DNA of 5,434 bases, from positions 1 to 5,434 of the forward strand of contig DAOTTW010000208.1 of assembly GCA_034437615.1 (NCBI GenBank), written 5' to 3'. Numbering within the stretch: the stretch's first letter is position 1; each line of letters opens with the position of its first letter. Shown here piece after piece: positions 1 through 5,097 of the stretch. Both the position numbers and the translations under genes were made by a program. This stretch comes from DAOTTW01 sp034437615. Lineage in GTDB: Bacteria; Chloroflexota; Anaerolineae; Aggregatilineales; Phototrophicaceae. The notes beneath the pieces are model-generated. The model was not told where the DNA came from. It did not search any database and saw nothing but the letters and a program-made list of their open reading frames with translations.

Positions 1-11
1 GCTGCAAAAAG

Positions 12-49
12 CCCCTCTCCCAGTGCCGAAGGCACGTTCGGGAGAGGGG
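12..49. repeat. Nested GC-rich hairpin of an intergenic repeat
   Basis: An outer stem CCCCTCTCCC (12-21) pairs perfectly with GGGAGAGGGG (40-49). Inside it a second stem GTGCC (23-27) pairs with GGCAC (31-35) around a GAA loop. Read on the minus strand the outer stem is followed by CTTTTT, so it could end leftward transcription, but no minus-strand gene lies to its right nearby. On the plus strand it is followed by GTTTGGGGTGAGGG and then the word CTGAGTAGTTAC. CCCTCTCCC/GGGAGAGGG hairpins followed by GGGGTGAGGG recur between genes in several bacterial groups as I recall them, so I treat this mainly as a dispersed repeat module. Confidence 0.75.
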
Positions 50-62
50 TTTGGGGTGAGGG

Positions 63-74
63 CTGAGTAGTTAC
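63..74 (+). repeat. CTGAGTAGTTAC repeat word, copy 1
   Basis: This is an exact copy of the 12-base word that also bounds the 184-bp element at 4943-5126 (inverted at 4943-4954, direct at 5115-5126) and occurs with one change at 4924-4935. Here it directly follows the hairpin at 12-49 and a GGGGTGAGGG stretch, the same order as at 4899-4935. Confidence 0.8.
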
Positions 75-82
75 GCTGCCCC

Positions 83-111
83 GGACAGGTCAGTGCCCTG
101 TCCCCACAGGG
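83..111 (+). repeat. Two mutually exclusive hairpins
   Basis: GGACAGG (83-89) can pair with CCTGTCC (97-103). The overlapping CCCTGT (96-101) can instead pair perfectly with ACAGGG (106-111) around a CCCC loop. The two stems share bases and cannot form together. Such a layout is known from attenuators, but it lies upstream of the only recognisable promoter, so a regulatory role on the 287-1018 gene is not supported. It is probably another part of the repeat. Confidence 0.5.
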
Positions 112-134
112 TCGCAATCATTCACAACAGGTCT

Positions 135-160
135 GTAGGGACGCGCCACTGGTGCGTCCG
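135..160. repeat. GTAGGGACGC hairpin module, copy 1
   Basis: GTAGGGACGC (135-144) is followed by GCGTCC (154-159). The stem GGACGC/GCGTCC is perfect and the enclosed nine bases can extend it weakly. The same ten-base opening and the same closing GCGTCCG occur at 4813-4837 with a different interior, which marks both as copies of one dispersed module. It lies between two copies of the CTGAGTAGTT word. Confidence 0.7.
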
Positions 161-165
161 CCACA

Positions 166-175
166 CTGAGTAGTT
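166..175 (+). repeat. CTGAGTAGTT repeat word, diverged copy
   Basis: The first ten bases match the CTGAGTAGTTAC word and the next base is C instead of A. With the exact copy at 63-74 it forms a direct repeat enclosing about 90 bases that hold the alternative hairpins and the GTAGGGACGC module. Confidence 0.6.
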
Positions 176-209
176 CGACAAATCGGTTAACACAAAGTTT
201 GCTTGCGCA

Positions 210-218
210 TGGTACAAT
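210..218 (+). promoter_or_regulatory. Extended -10 promoter of the 287-1018 gene
   Basis: TG-G-TACAAT forms an extended -10 element, with the hexamer at 213-218 differing from TATAAT by one base. TTAACA (187-192) resembles TTGACA but sits 20 bases away, which is long, so the extended -10 may do most of the work. Transcription would start near 225 and leave a leader of about 60 bases. ACAAAGTT (192-199) is shared with the promoter region at 1091-1098. Confidence 0.55.
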
Positions 219-273
219 AGTCCCACTTGCGATCTTATGCGCTGCGCCCTGGCAACACGCCAACGCTAGAGCT

Positions 274-278
274 AGGAG
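274..278 (+). promoter_or_regulatory. Ribosome binding site deciding the start at 287
   Basis: AGGAG lies eight bases before ATG 287. An in-frame ATG exists at 227, but it lies within about ten bases of the -10 box and has no comparable site, so 287 is preferred. Confidence 0.7.
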
Positions 279-286
279 ACAAACTT

Positions 287-1018
287 ATGTCGTATTTTAC
301 ATCCAGCAGCATCTACGAAAGCATGGAGCAGGCGCGTCAACATCTAGAGCAGTTGCACGCGGGCCTGCACGCACGAATGCAGGTGCAAAACCTGGACCTG
401 CACATTTATCGGGATAGGGGCCAGAAGATCGTAACGGGTGGCTCTACAACCACACGCGACGAACACAACGCCCTGGCCCTGCAATACGCCCGCAGCAAAA
501 CCGAAGCACGCCGCATCGAGCGCCTGATGGGGCTAGGCATAGAGGCGGCATCCACACCTGTACAGGTGCGCCGCCACCCAACCATCGAAATTCGACTGAC
601 GCCGACTGCCTTTTGCATCGAACTCGTGCTCTCACCGGAGGCGTGGTGGGACCAGCAAAACCTCATGGGCAAGCTGAACGTGCAGCGGCACCGCGAGAGC
701 TTCTATGCTATGCTGCGCCGCCTGGACCCGCGCTATCGGCAGGGCTTCTGGCAGGGGACGGACCTGAGTGATATGCACATCGCATCTACCGTCAGCCACA
801 ATGACCATGTGCTGCGCGAGTGGTTCAATACCTTCGAGCCACGACAGGATTATTTCCGGCTGGGCATCTGGTATGCGGACGACGACGCAGCCTTGCAAGG
901 CGACGCCATCCATGACGAAATCATGCAGCAGATCAAGACGCTCTACCGCTTCTATGGCTTTTTGCTGTGGACAAGCGACAACAACTATCGGGATTTCGCG
1001 CCGCCTGCGCTCACATAA
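287..1018 (+). CDS. Conserved hypothetical protein, 243 residues
   Basis: I do not recognise a named family. The protein is soluble-looking, with no signal peptide or membrane segment. Residues 9-30 are helical and Glu/Gln/Arg rich. A basic, probably helical stretch at about 65-83 precedes a likely strand region (100-118). The central and C-terminal parts carry aromatic-rich segments that look conserved: LSPEAWWDQ near 115-123, GFWQGTDLSDMH near 153-164, RLGIWY at 191-196, and LLWTS with a following DNNYRDF at 226-237. I associate this pattern with uncharacterised proteins of Chloroflexota, from memory only. The start at 287 is set by AGGAG and by the promoter position. It is followed by 123 bases holding a new promoter, so it is probably a single-gene transcript, though readthrough is possible. 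No catalytic motif is evident, so I give no function. Confidence 0.8.
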   Translation: MSYFTSSSIYESMEQARQHLEQLHAGLHARMQVQNLDLHIYRDRGQKIVTGGSTTTRDEHNALALQYARSKTEARRIERLMGLGIEAASTPVQVRRHPTIEIRLTPTAFCIELVLSPEAWWDQQNLMGKLNVQRHRESFYAMLRRLDPRYRQGFWQGTDLSDMHIASTVSHNDHVLREWFNTFEPRQDYFRLGIWYADDDAALQGDAIHDEIMQQIKTLYRFYGFLLWTSDNNYRDFAPPALT

Positions 1019-1059
1019 CAGCAGCGCGACGTTATGGCCTTCAGACCACATTCCAACCG

Positions 1060-1093
1060 GCCCGTAACACCTCAAGTATTCACGCCCGTAACA
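1060..1093 (+). repeat. Direct repeat GCCCGTAACA in the promoter region
   Basis: The ten-base word GCCCGTAACA occurs at 1060-1069 and again at 1084-1093, with starts 24 bases apart, a little over two helical turns. The second copy runs into the dyad at 1088-1103. The arrangement suits paired binding of a regulator just upstream of and over the promoter of the 1142 gene. No regulator gene is visible in the window. Confidence 0.45.
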
Positions 1094-1106
1094 AAGTTGT
1101 TACAAT
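1079..1106 (+). promoter_or_regulatory. Promoter of the three-gene run
   Basis: TACAAT (1101-1106) is a near-consensus -10. TTCACG (1079-1084) matches TTGACA at four of six positions with a 16-base spacer. Transcription would begin near 1113, about 30 bases before ATG 1142. This argues against the longer reading frame that opens at ATG 1034, which would put the promoter inside the coding region. Confidence 0.5.
1088..1103. promoter_or_regulatory. Candidate operator, 7-2-7 dyad over the -10 box
   Basis: GTAACAA (1088-1094) and TTGTTAC (1097-1103) form a perfect seven-base inverted repeat around AG. The right arm overlaps the -10 hexamer, a typical position for a repressor site. A related string, GTTAACACAAAGTT, lies at 186-199 upstream of the first gene, so both promoters may answer to one factor. 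The dyad is read directly from the sequence; the regulator is unknown. Confidence 0.45.
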
Positions 1107-1141
1107 GGGGTCATGTGTCCACCAGTGTGAGTGCTCATACC

Positions 1142-1906
1142 ATGCAACCAGACCCGGAGCAAACCCGCCAGCGGCGCGGGCTGCAACGCCGCATCGAAGC
1201 TCACAGGCGACAATGGCATCTTTTCGTGGGTGGTGAGGTGGCGCAAAACGGCCTCATCGACATCCTGACGCATATTAATGCAGACGGCAAGATAGAAGGA
1301 CGTGGTTTGATCGTGCCGCGCTCTGGTCTTGCAATGGTGCCACCGCAGCACATCGAAGCTGGCTTGACCGCACTCCAGAAGCTCGGTGTGCAAGCCGCCA
1401 TTATGTTCATAGATGAACTGTATCCGGCGTTCTTCCACAAGATGCTAGTGAAGATGGGTTTAACGCGCATCGAAGGCGCACAACTGCTGGCGCGGGATAT
1501 TTCCCCAGCACCCACATTACCAGCAGGCTGGCGTGTCGCATGGCGTCAGGTTGATGCATCGGCAACGGCACCTGCTAACGACGACGCACCATCGAAAGAC
1601 CTGGACTTGCACCTGTATTTTGAGGGCGAACCGCTAACGGCAAATACTCTGTTGTGCTCTGGCGGTTGCGCGGAATTGTCTTATCCCGATTATGTGATGA
1701 ACGTACCAGCCAAGCCGGATAGCTGGCCGATTTGCCTGCTGGCGGTGCAAGCGGCGGCCTATGCTGCGGGCTGTGATATGTTGTATATGCAGCTTGAGCA
1801 AGACCTGCTGAGGTTACGTCCGAATTTATTGAGCGTCGGCTTTGTTGATTTGGGTCGTATCGTGTATTATGTGCCTACACAACCGCAATCATCCACGAAC
1901 GAGTAG
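1142..1906 (+). CDS. Tandem degenerate GNAT-like protein, 254 residues
   Basis: The protein appears to hold two halves with the strand-helix-strand-helix-strand order of the GNAT acetyltransferase core. In half 1 (about 37-120), GLIVPRSGLAMVPP, a helix, AAIMFI, a helix ending in KMG, and TRIEGAQLL follow each other. In half 2 (about 130-245), a strand near 176-189, a helix rich in Ala, DMLYMQL and then GFVDLGRIVYYV (233-244) repeat the order; the terminal GF...YYV is typical of GNAT motif B. Neither half shows the usual R/Q-x-x-G-x-G/A pyrophosphate loop after the fourth strand, so acetyl-CoA binding and catalysis are doubtful. The start at 1142 is chosen from the promoter position; no strong ribosome site is visible, and GTG 1115 would be nearly leaderless. 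The gene is followed after five bases by the next gene, so they are probably co-transcribed. The fold assignment is inference from pattern. Confidence 0.6.
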   Translation: MQPDPEQTRQRRGLQRRIEAHRRQWHLFVGGEVAQNGLIDILTHINADGKIEGRGLIVPRSGLAMVPPQHIEAGLTALQKLGVQAAIMFIDELYPAFFHKMLVKMGLTRIEGAQLLARDISPAPTLPAGWRVAWRQVDASATAPANDDAPSKDLDLHLYFEGEPLTANTLLCSGGCAELSYPDYVMNVPAKPDSWPICLLAVQAAAYAAGCDMLYMQLEQDLLRLRPNLLSVGFVDLGRIVYYVPTQPQSSTNE

Positions 1907-1911
1907 CACAC

Positions 1912-2742
1912 ATGGCAAGCTGGCATAGCCTCTTTTTAGCGACAGACGACAAAGATACGACCATTCAGCACATCAAGGATTACCTGCAAGAGCAAGATTA
2001 CACGCTCTATGATGCTTTCGGCAAGATGCCCGGTCGCACATACCCACAGACGCTCAAATGCTTTATTGCGCCCACCAAAAACGGCTGGACCCGCGTCCTG
2101 CTAGAATATTCGCATGATATGGGCGACCTGGACCGCGTGCTTTCGTATGGGCCGCTGTGCATTTCCGCATTGCTAGAGGGCGACAAGGGCACGATTATCG
2201 TCTATCAGCGTGGGGTGCGCTTCGCATTGGCAGATCGCATCGCGCTAGAACCCTATTTGAAGCCACACATCACCCCGGTGGATTACAAAGCGATGATCGA
2301 AGGCGGCTATCGTAATGAGCCGGATTTTGCAGACCATGAACGGTACGTCAGCGGCGTGAAATTAGACGACCTGCCCGACGATTTGCGCGATATGGCGCGT
2401 GGCATCGGCGGCAAGCAGGCCGACAATCTCTTCGCGAAATTAGCGCGGCGTTTGCTGGGTGGGGAGGCACAAGATGCAGCCGAGTCTGTATTGACGAGCG
2501 CTGGCCCGCAGCCGCAATGGAACAGCGACGACGGCAAGCTGATTCGCGCTGTGCTGAATAACCTCACGGTGCCCGATGAATGGCATCACCCGGATTTTTC
2601 CGCTGTACGACAGGCCTATCTGCTGCGCTTGCGGCTGCAAAACAACCCGAACGCGCCCAGCTTCCCCGGTGATGAGGCCATGATGCAGGCCGTGCCGGAT
2701 GCGCTGAGCTACACCCCGATCTATGGTGGCAAAGGGCGCTAG
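1912..2742 (+). CDS. Conserved hypothetical protein, 276 residues
   Basis: No named family is recognised. The N-terminal part (1-125) alternates strands and helices, with an acidic DDKDTT segment at 12-17, a GWTRVLLEYSHD stretch near 58-69 and the strand TIIVYQ (94-99). A charged helical segment follows at 151-182, centred on LPDDLRDMARGI. The C-terminal part (200-276) has Trp 203, Trp 224, an Arg-rich helix (233-242), NPNAPSFPGD (245-254) and YTPIYGG (267-273), which look like fixed positions of a conserved domain. There is no signal peptide or membrane segment, so it is probably cytoplasmic. The gene starts five bases after the stop of the preceding GNAT-like gene and ends five bases before the methyltransferase gene. 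The tight spacing indicates one transcript and perhaps a shared job. No strong ribosome site precedes it, so translation may be coupled to the upstream gene. Confidence 0.8.
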   Translation: MASWHSLFLATDDKDTTIQHIKDYLQEQDYTLYDAFGKMPGRTYPQTLKCFIAPTKNGWTRVLLEYSHDMGDLDRVLSYGPLCISALLEGDKGTIIVYQRGVRFALADRIALEPYLKPHITPVDYKAMIEGGYRNEPDFADHERYVSGVKLDDLPDDLRDMARGIGGKQADNLFAKLARRLLGGEAQDAAESVLTSAGPQPQWNSDDGKLIRAVLNNLTVPDEWHHPDFSAVRQAYLLRLRLQNNPNAPSFPGDEAMMQAVPDALSYTPIYGGKGR

Positions 2743-2747
2743 GGGCT

Positions 2748-3350
2748 ATGAGCGCTGAGGACCGTCTGCGTTGGGATAAGGTGTTTCAGGCGCAGCTAGA
2801 CGCCAACGCACCCTACCCCGCAGCAGACCCGCTGTTGCTGCGCTACGCCCCACCCGTTGATGCTGACACGGCGCAGCCAGATGACCCAACAGGCCACATA
2901 CCCCGCGCATTGGATTTAGCGGGTGGCCTCGGCCAGAACGCGCTCTGGCTTGCGCAGCAGGGCTACACGGTTGATCTGCTCGATATTAGCCGCGTGGCGC
3001 TGGAACGGGCGCGGCAGGAAATGGCGGTGCGCAACCTGCGCAATGTCAATCTGTTGCAGATGGATGTGGATCGCTTGCAGCTAGAGGCCGCGCAGTACGA
3101 CCTGATCTGTGTCTTTCGCTACCTCAAGCGGCATCTGTTCGCCCTGCTGAAAATGGCCCTAAAACCCGGTGGCCTCATGATTTACGAATCCATCACGCTG
3201 GAATACCTGAGGCACGTGCCTGAATTCAATCGCGATTTTCTGCTGCAACAGGGCGAGCTTGCGGGCTTTTTTGCGGGCTGGCAGCTCGTTCATCAGCAGG
3301 AACCTGACCATCGTGCGCAGGTTGTCGTACAGAAGCCGCGCACGCTGTAA
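2748..3350 (+). CDS. Class I SAM-dependent methyltransferase, 200 residues
   Basis: The protein transfers a methyl group from S-adenosylmethionine to an unknown substrate. The Rossmann-type core is clear: motif I at 54-62 (ALDLAGGLG) binds the cofactor, the acidic end of strand 2 is Asp 79 in LLDIS, DVD at 106-108 fits the adenine-contact position, YDLICVF (117-123) is strand 4, and LKPGGLMIYE (138-147) is the usual post-motif III strand. At 200 residues it is compact, and the order resembles the TehB-like or UbiE-like small-molecule group, with FRYLKRHLF after strand 4. The substrate cannot be read from the sequence. The first 50 residues form an extension holding an acidic, Pro-rich stretch (about 35-50). 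It is the last gene of the run, five bases after the preceding stop, with an AAAGGG/GGGG purine-rich leader. No clear terminator follows before the coaE promoter. Confidence 0.88.
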   Translation: MSAEDRLRWDKVFQAQLDANAPYPAADPLLLRYAPPVDADTAQPDDPTGHIPRALDLAGGLGQNALWLAQQGYTVDLLDISRVALERARQEMAVRNLRNVNLLQMDVDRLQLEAAQYDLICVFRYLKRHLFALLKMALKPGGLMIYESITLEYLRHVPEFNRDFLLQQGELAGFFAGWQLVHQQEPDHRAQVVVQKPRTL

Positions 3351-3386
3351 CTGCACGCTACACCCCATGCGGCAAAGCCGGATAAA

Positions 3387-3395
3387 TGGTATACT
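3387..3395 (+). promoter_or_regulatory. Extended -10 promoter of coaE
   Basis: TG-G-TATACT is an extended -10 element, nearly the same as TG-G-TACAAT at 210-218. No good -35 is seen at the normal distance. A start near 3402 gives an untranslated leader of about 100 bases before GTG 3501. I see no riboswitch fold or strong hairpin in the leader. Confidence 0.5.
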
Positions 3396-3488
3396 TCAAG
3401 GCACTTGTTAGGCGTTCTACGCTATCATTGGCATAATTATCCTAATATCACGCACAGCAACCAGAAAAATCGGCAGACCAGAGAAATC

Positions 3489-3495
3489 GGAGGTG
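3489..3495 (+). promoter_or_regulatory. Ribosome binding site deciding the GTG start of coaE
   Basis: GGAGGTG, a near-perfect anti-Shine-Dalgarno match, lies five bases before GTG 3501. The reading frame is open further upstream to ATG 3405, but that ATG lies only just past the expected transcription start and has no ribosome site, and the added 32 residues are not part of the kinase family. Confidence 0.85.
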
Positions 3496-3500
3496 GAGCC

Positions 3501-4724
3501 GTGAGTCGTTGGCCGAATAAATACATCATTGGCCTCACGGGGAATATCGCGACAGGTAAAAGCGTCGTGCGGCAGATGTTACAACATTCCGGGGCCTACA
3601 CAATCGACGCCGACAGCCTGACGCACCGCGTCATGATGCCGGGTGCACCAGCTTACAAGCCGATTGTCGAGACGTTCGGGCAGATGATCGTCGGGGATGA
3701 TGGCAAAATTAACCGTCAGATGCTTAGCAGTATCGTCTTTTCTAATGCAGCCGCGCTGAAAAAGCTGGAACAAATCACCCACCCAATCATTCGGCAGGCC
3801 ATCCACGCGCTGATTAACCGCAGCAAGCAGCGCGTCATCGTGATCGAAGCCATCAAGCTGCTAGAGGGCGACCTCGCCCAAGAAGTAGACGCAGTGTGGG
3901 TGGTCAACGCCAAGCCACAAACGCAATACAAGCGCCTGCTACAGAAGCGCAAAATGTCCCCCGAAGACGCCAAGCGGCGCATGTTGGCCCAGAGCGCACA
4001 ATCCGAGAAGGTCAAGCAGGCCCATGTGGTCATCGACAATAACGGCGACATCGAGCAGACCTGGAAGCAGGTCCGCACCCAATGGAACGAAATTCGCAAG
4101 CAGCTAAGCCAGCCCAGCCCAGGCAGCCGCACAGCACCCGCACAGGCCGCAGCCAGACCAGCAGCACGGCCACAGCCCACTGCCAGCGTTGCGGCGTCAT
4201 CCGGCAGCACAGCCGCGCCTGCTGGCGCTAGCGATGTGACGGTGCGGCGTGGTATGCCCGACAACGCGGGTCAAATCGCGGCTTTCCTGACGGCACGCAC
4301 TGGCAAAGAGGTCAGCCGCATGGATGTGATGATGACCTTCGGGCAGAAAAGCTATCACATCGCCGAAAACAAGGACGCGGATTTGCAAGGCGTGATGGGC
4401 TGGACAGTCGAAAACCTCGTGACACGCATTGATGAAACGCACCTCGCGCCCGGTGCCCCTGTAGCGCCGCTGGTCAGCGCCCTGGTCACGGCCATCGAAG
4501 CAGGCTCCGCAGAGCTACAGAGCGAGGTCAGCTTTATCTTCTTATCCGAAGAGACACCAGCGGATTTGCTGCGGGCGTTTCAGGCCAACGGCTATGAGCA
4601 GACGACCCTGCCAGAGATCAAAATTCCGGTATGGCGTGAAGCCGTCGAAGAAGCGCTATCCGTCGCCAAGCGGCATGTCCTGTGGAAGCAACTACGTCAG
4701 GACCGCGTGTTGCAGCCGATTTAG
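3501..4724 (+). CDS. coaE: Dephospho-CoA kinase fused to a GNAT-like domain
   Basis: Dephospho-CoA kinase phosphorylates the 3'-hydroxyl of the ribose of dephospho-CoA with ATP, the last step of coenzyme A synthesis, in the cytoplasm. In the 407-residue protein, residues 1-200 cover the family: Walker A GNIATGKS (14-21), the substrate-side IDAD (35-38, with the presumed catalytic Asp), NRQMLSSIVF and ITHP (92-95), EAIKLLEGD (116-124) where many bacteria have DxPLLFE, a lid region with Arg 145 and Arg 150, and DNNGD (179-183). All core elements are present, so activity is expected. Residues 203-244 are a low-complexity Ala/Pro/Ser linker. Residues 245-378 have the GNAT order: VTVRRGMPDNAGQIAAFL, then AENKDADLQGVMGWTVENLV, a helix, SFIFLSEETP, and a helix ending in ANGYE. 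A charged helix (379-407) closes the protein. Typical CoaE is about 200 residues, so half of this one is extra. The GTG start is fixed by GGAGGTG. The gene has its own promoter. Confidence 0.93.
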   Translation: MSRWPNKYIIGLTGNIATGKSVVRQMLQHSGAYTIDADSLTHRVMMPGAPAYKPIVETFGQMIVGDDGKINRQMLSSIVFSNAAALKKLEQITHPIIRQAIHALINRSKQRVIVIEAIKLLEGDLAQEVDAVWVVNAKPQTQYKRLLQKRKMSPEDAKRRMLAQSAQSEKVKQAHVVIDNNGDIEQTWKQVRTQWNEIRKQLSQPSPGSRTAPAQAAARPAARPQPTASVAASSGSTAAPAGASDVTVRRGMPDNAGQIAAFLTARTGKEVSRMDVMMTFGQKSYHIAENKDADLQGVMGWTVENLVTRIDETHLAPGAPVAPLVSALVTAIEAGSAELQSEVSFIFLSEETPADLLRAFQANGYEQTTLPEIKIPVWREAVEEALSVAKRHVLWKQLRQDRVLQPI

Positions 4725-4750
4725 CGCTCGACCACAAAGTTAAGGTAGCA

Positions 4751-4794
4751 CCACGAGAAAACGTGGACGGTGAAAATTGGCGATTCACCACCGT
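4751..4794 (+). other. Weak hairpins after coaE
   Basis: CCACG (4751-4755) pairs with CGTGG (4762-4766), and GGTGAA (4769-4774) pairs with TTCACC (4784-4789). ACGGTG (4767-4772) can alternatively pair with CACCGT (4789-4794). None is followed by a T-run, so they are poor intrinsic terminators, but they may protect the 3' end of the coaE message. Confidence 0.35.
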
Positions 4795-4812
4795 ACACAG
4801 CCGGTGTCAAGC

Positions 4813-4836
4813 GTAGGGACGCCATTCTTGGCGTCC
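4813..4836. repeat. GTAGGGACGC hairpin module, copy 2
   Basis: GGACGCCA (4817-4824) pairs with TGGCGTCC (4829-4836) around a TTCT loop, a perfect eight-base stem. The opening GTAGGGACGC is identical to 135-144. The interior differs from copy 1 while pairing is kept. Confidence 0.75.
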
Positions 4837-4838
4837 GG

Positions 4839-4854
4839 GGCGGCGTAAGCCGCC
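4839..4854. repeat. GGCGGC hairpin with GTAA loop
   Basis: GGCGGC (4839-4844) pairs perfectly with GCCGCC (4849-4854). The loop GTAA would be a stable GNRA tetraloop in RNA. It lies two bases after the previous hairpin, as part of the same hairpin series. Confidence 0.7.
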
Positions 4855-4876
4855 ATGAAATGCAGCCAATCATCAA

Positions 4877-4915
4877 AACCCTACCCCTGAAAAGGGCCGG
4901 GGCGGGGTTGTTTTT
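4877..4915 (+). terminator. Terminator-like hairpin with T-run
   Basis: AACCCTACCCC (4877-4887) pairs with GGGGCGGGGTT (4899-4909) with one wobble and one mismatch around an 11-base loop, followed by GTTTTT (4910-4915). It is the first structure after coaE with a T-run and could end that transcript about 190 bases past the stop. It also matches the repeat module at the left edge in order (hairpin, GGGGTT, a G-rich stretch, CTGA-TAGTTAC), so it may be repeat-borne. Confidence 0.5.
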
Positions 4916-4923
4916 GGGCTGGG

Positions 4924-4954
4924 CTGAATAGTTACATAATAGGTAACTACTCAG
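4924..4954. repeat. Head-to-head pair of the CTGAGTAGTTAC word
   Basis: CTGAATAGTTAC (4924-4935) faces GTAACTACTCAG (4943-4954) across seven bases, giving a twelve-base inverted repeat with one mismatch. The right member is also the left end of the element at 4943-5126, so this point looks like a junction of two repeat units. Confidence 0.75.
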
Positions 4955-4975
4955 GTACGTGTCCCATGCTCAGTC

Positions 4976-4997
4976 GCCAGACGTTAAAACGTCCGGC
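4976..4997. repeat. Hairpin 1 in the MITE-like element
   Basis: GACGT (4980-4984) pairs with ACGTC (4989-4993) around TAAA, and the stem extends outward past one mismatch with GCC (4976-4978) and GGC (4995-4997). Confidence 0.65.
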
Positions 4998-5010
4998 TCC
5001 GGTAACAACA

Positions 5011-5028
5011 AGCCTGCTCAAGCAGGCT
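5011..5028. repeat. Hairpin 2 in the MITE-like element
   Basis: AGCCTGC (5011-5017) pairs perfectly with GCAGGCT (5022-5028) around TCAA. Confidence 0.7.
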
Positions 5029-5046
5029 GTACGCAGCGTGCAATAG

Positions 5047-5060
5047 CCCCCTTCAGGGGG
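5047..5060. repeat. Hairpin 3 in the MITE-like element
   Basis: CCCCC (5047-5051) pairs with GGGGG (5056-5060) around TTCA. No T-run follows, so it is not a standard terminator. Confidence 0.65.
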
Positions 5061-5075
5061 GTTGGCCCTGTGGAA

Positions 5076-5097
5076 GCCGCTGGCTTTAGCCAGTGGC
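5076..5097. repeat. Hairpin 4 in the MITE-like element
   Basis: GCCGCTGGC (5076-5084) pairs with GCCAGTGGC (5089-5097) around TTTA. All nine positions pair, one as a G-T wobble, which as RNA would be fully paired. Confidence 0.7.

Noticed and set aside
227..286. Longer start for the first gene at ATG 227
   Set aside because: It lies at about the expected transcription start and has no ribosome site, while ATG 287 has AGGAG at good spacing.
632..1075. A 147-codon minus-strand frame, and other frames opposite the genes
   Set aside because: They lie antisense to well-supported genes, have no ribosome site or recognisable domain, and are explained by codon bias of the plus-strand genes.
1034..1141. 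Longer start for the GNAT-like gene at ATG 1034
   Set aside because: The promoter, the dyad and the direct repeats would fall inside the coding region, and the added 36 residues look unlike a protein domain.
3432..3437. Second promoter (CATAAT) in the coaE leader
   Set aside because: No -35-like hexamer is found at an acceptable distance, and the extended -10 at 3387-3395 is the better candidate.
3396..3488. Riboswitch in the coaE leader
   Set aside because: The leader is AT-rich with no strong stem, no known aptamer core and no terminator or sequestering hairpin near the ribosome site.
3405..3500. Longer start for coaE at ATG 3405
   Set aside because: No ribosome site, it sits at the predicted transcription start, and CoaE proteins begin shortly before the Walker A motif.
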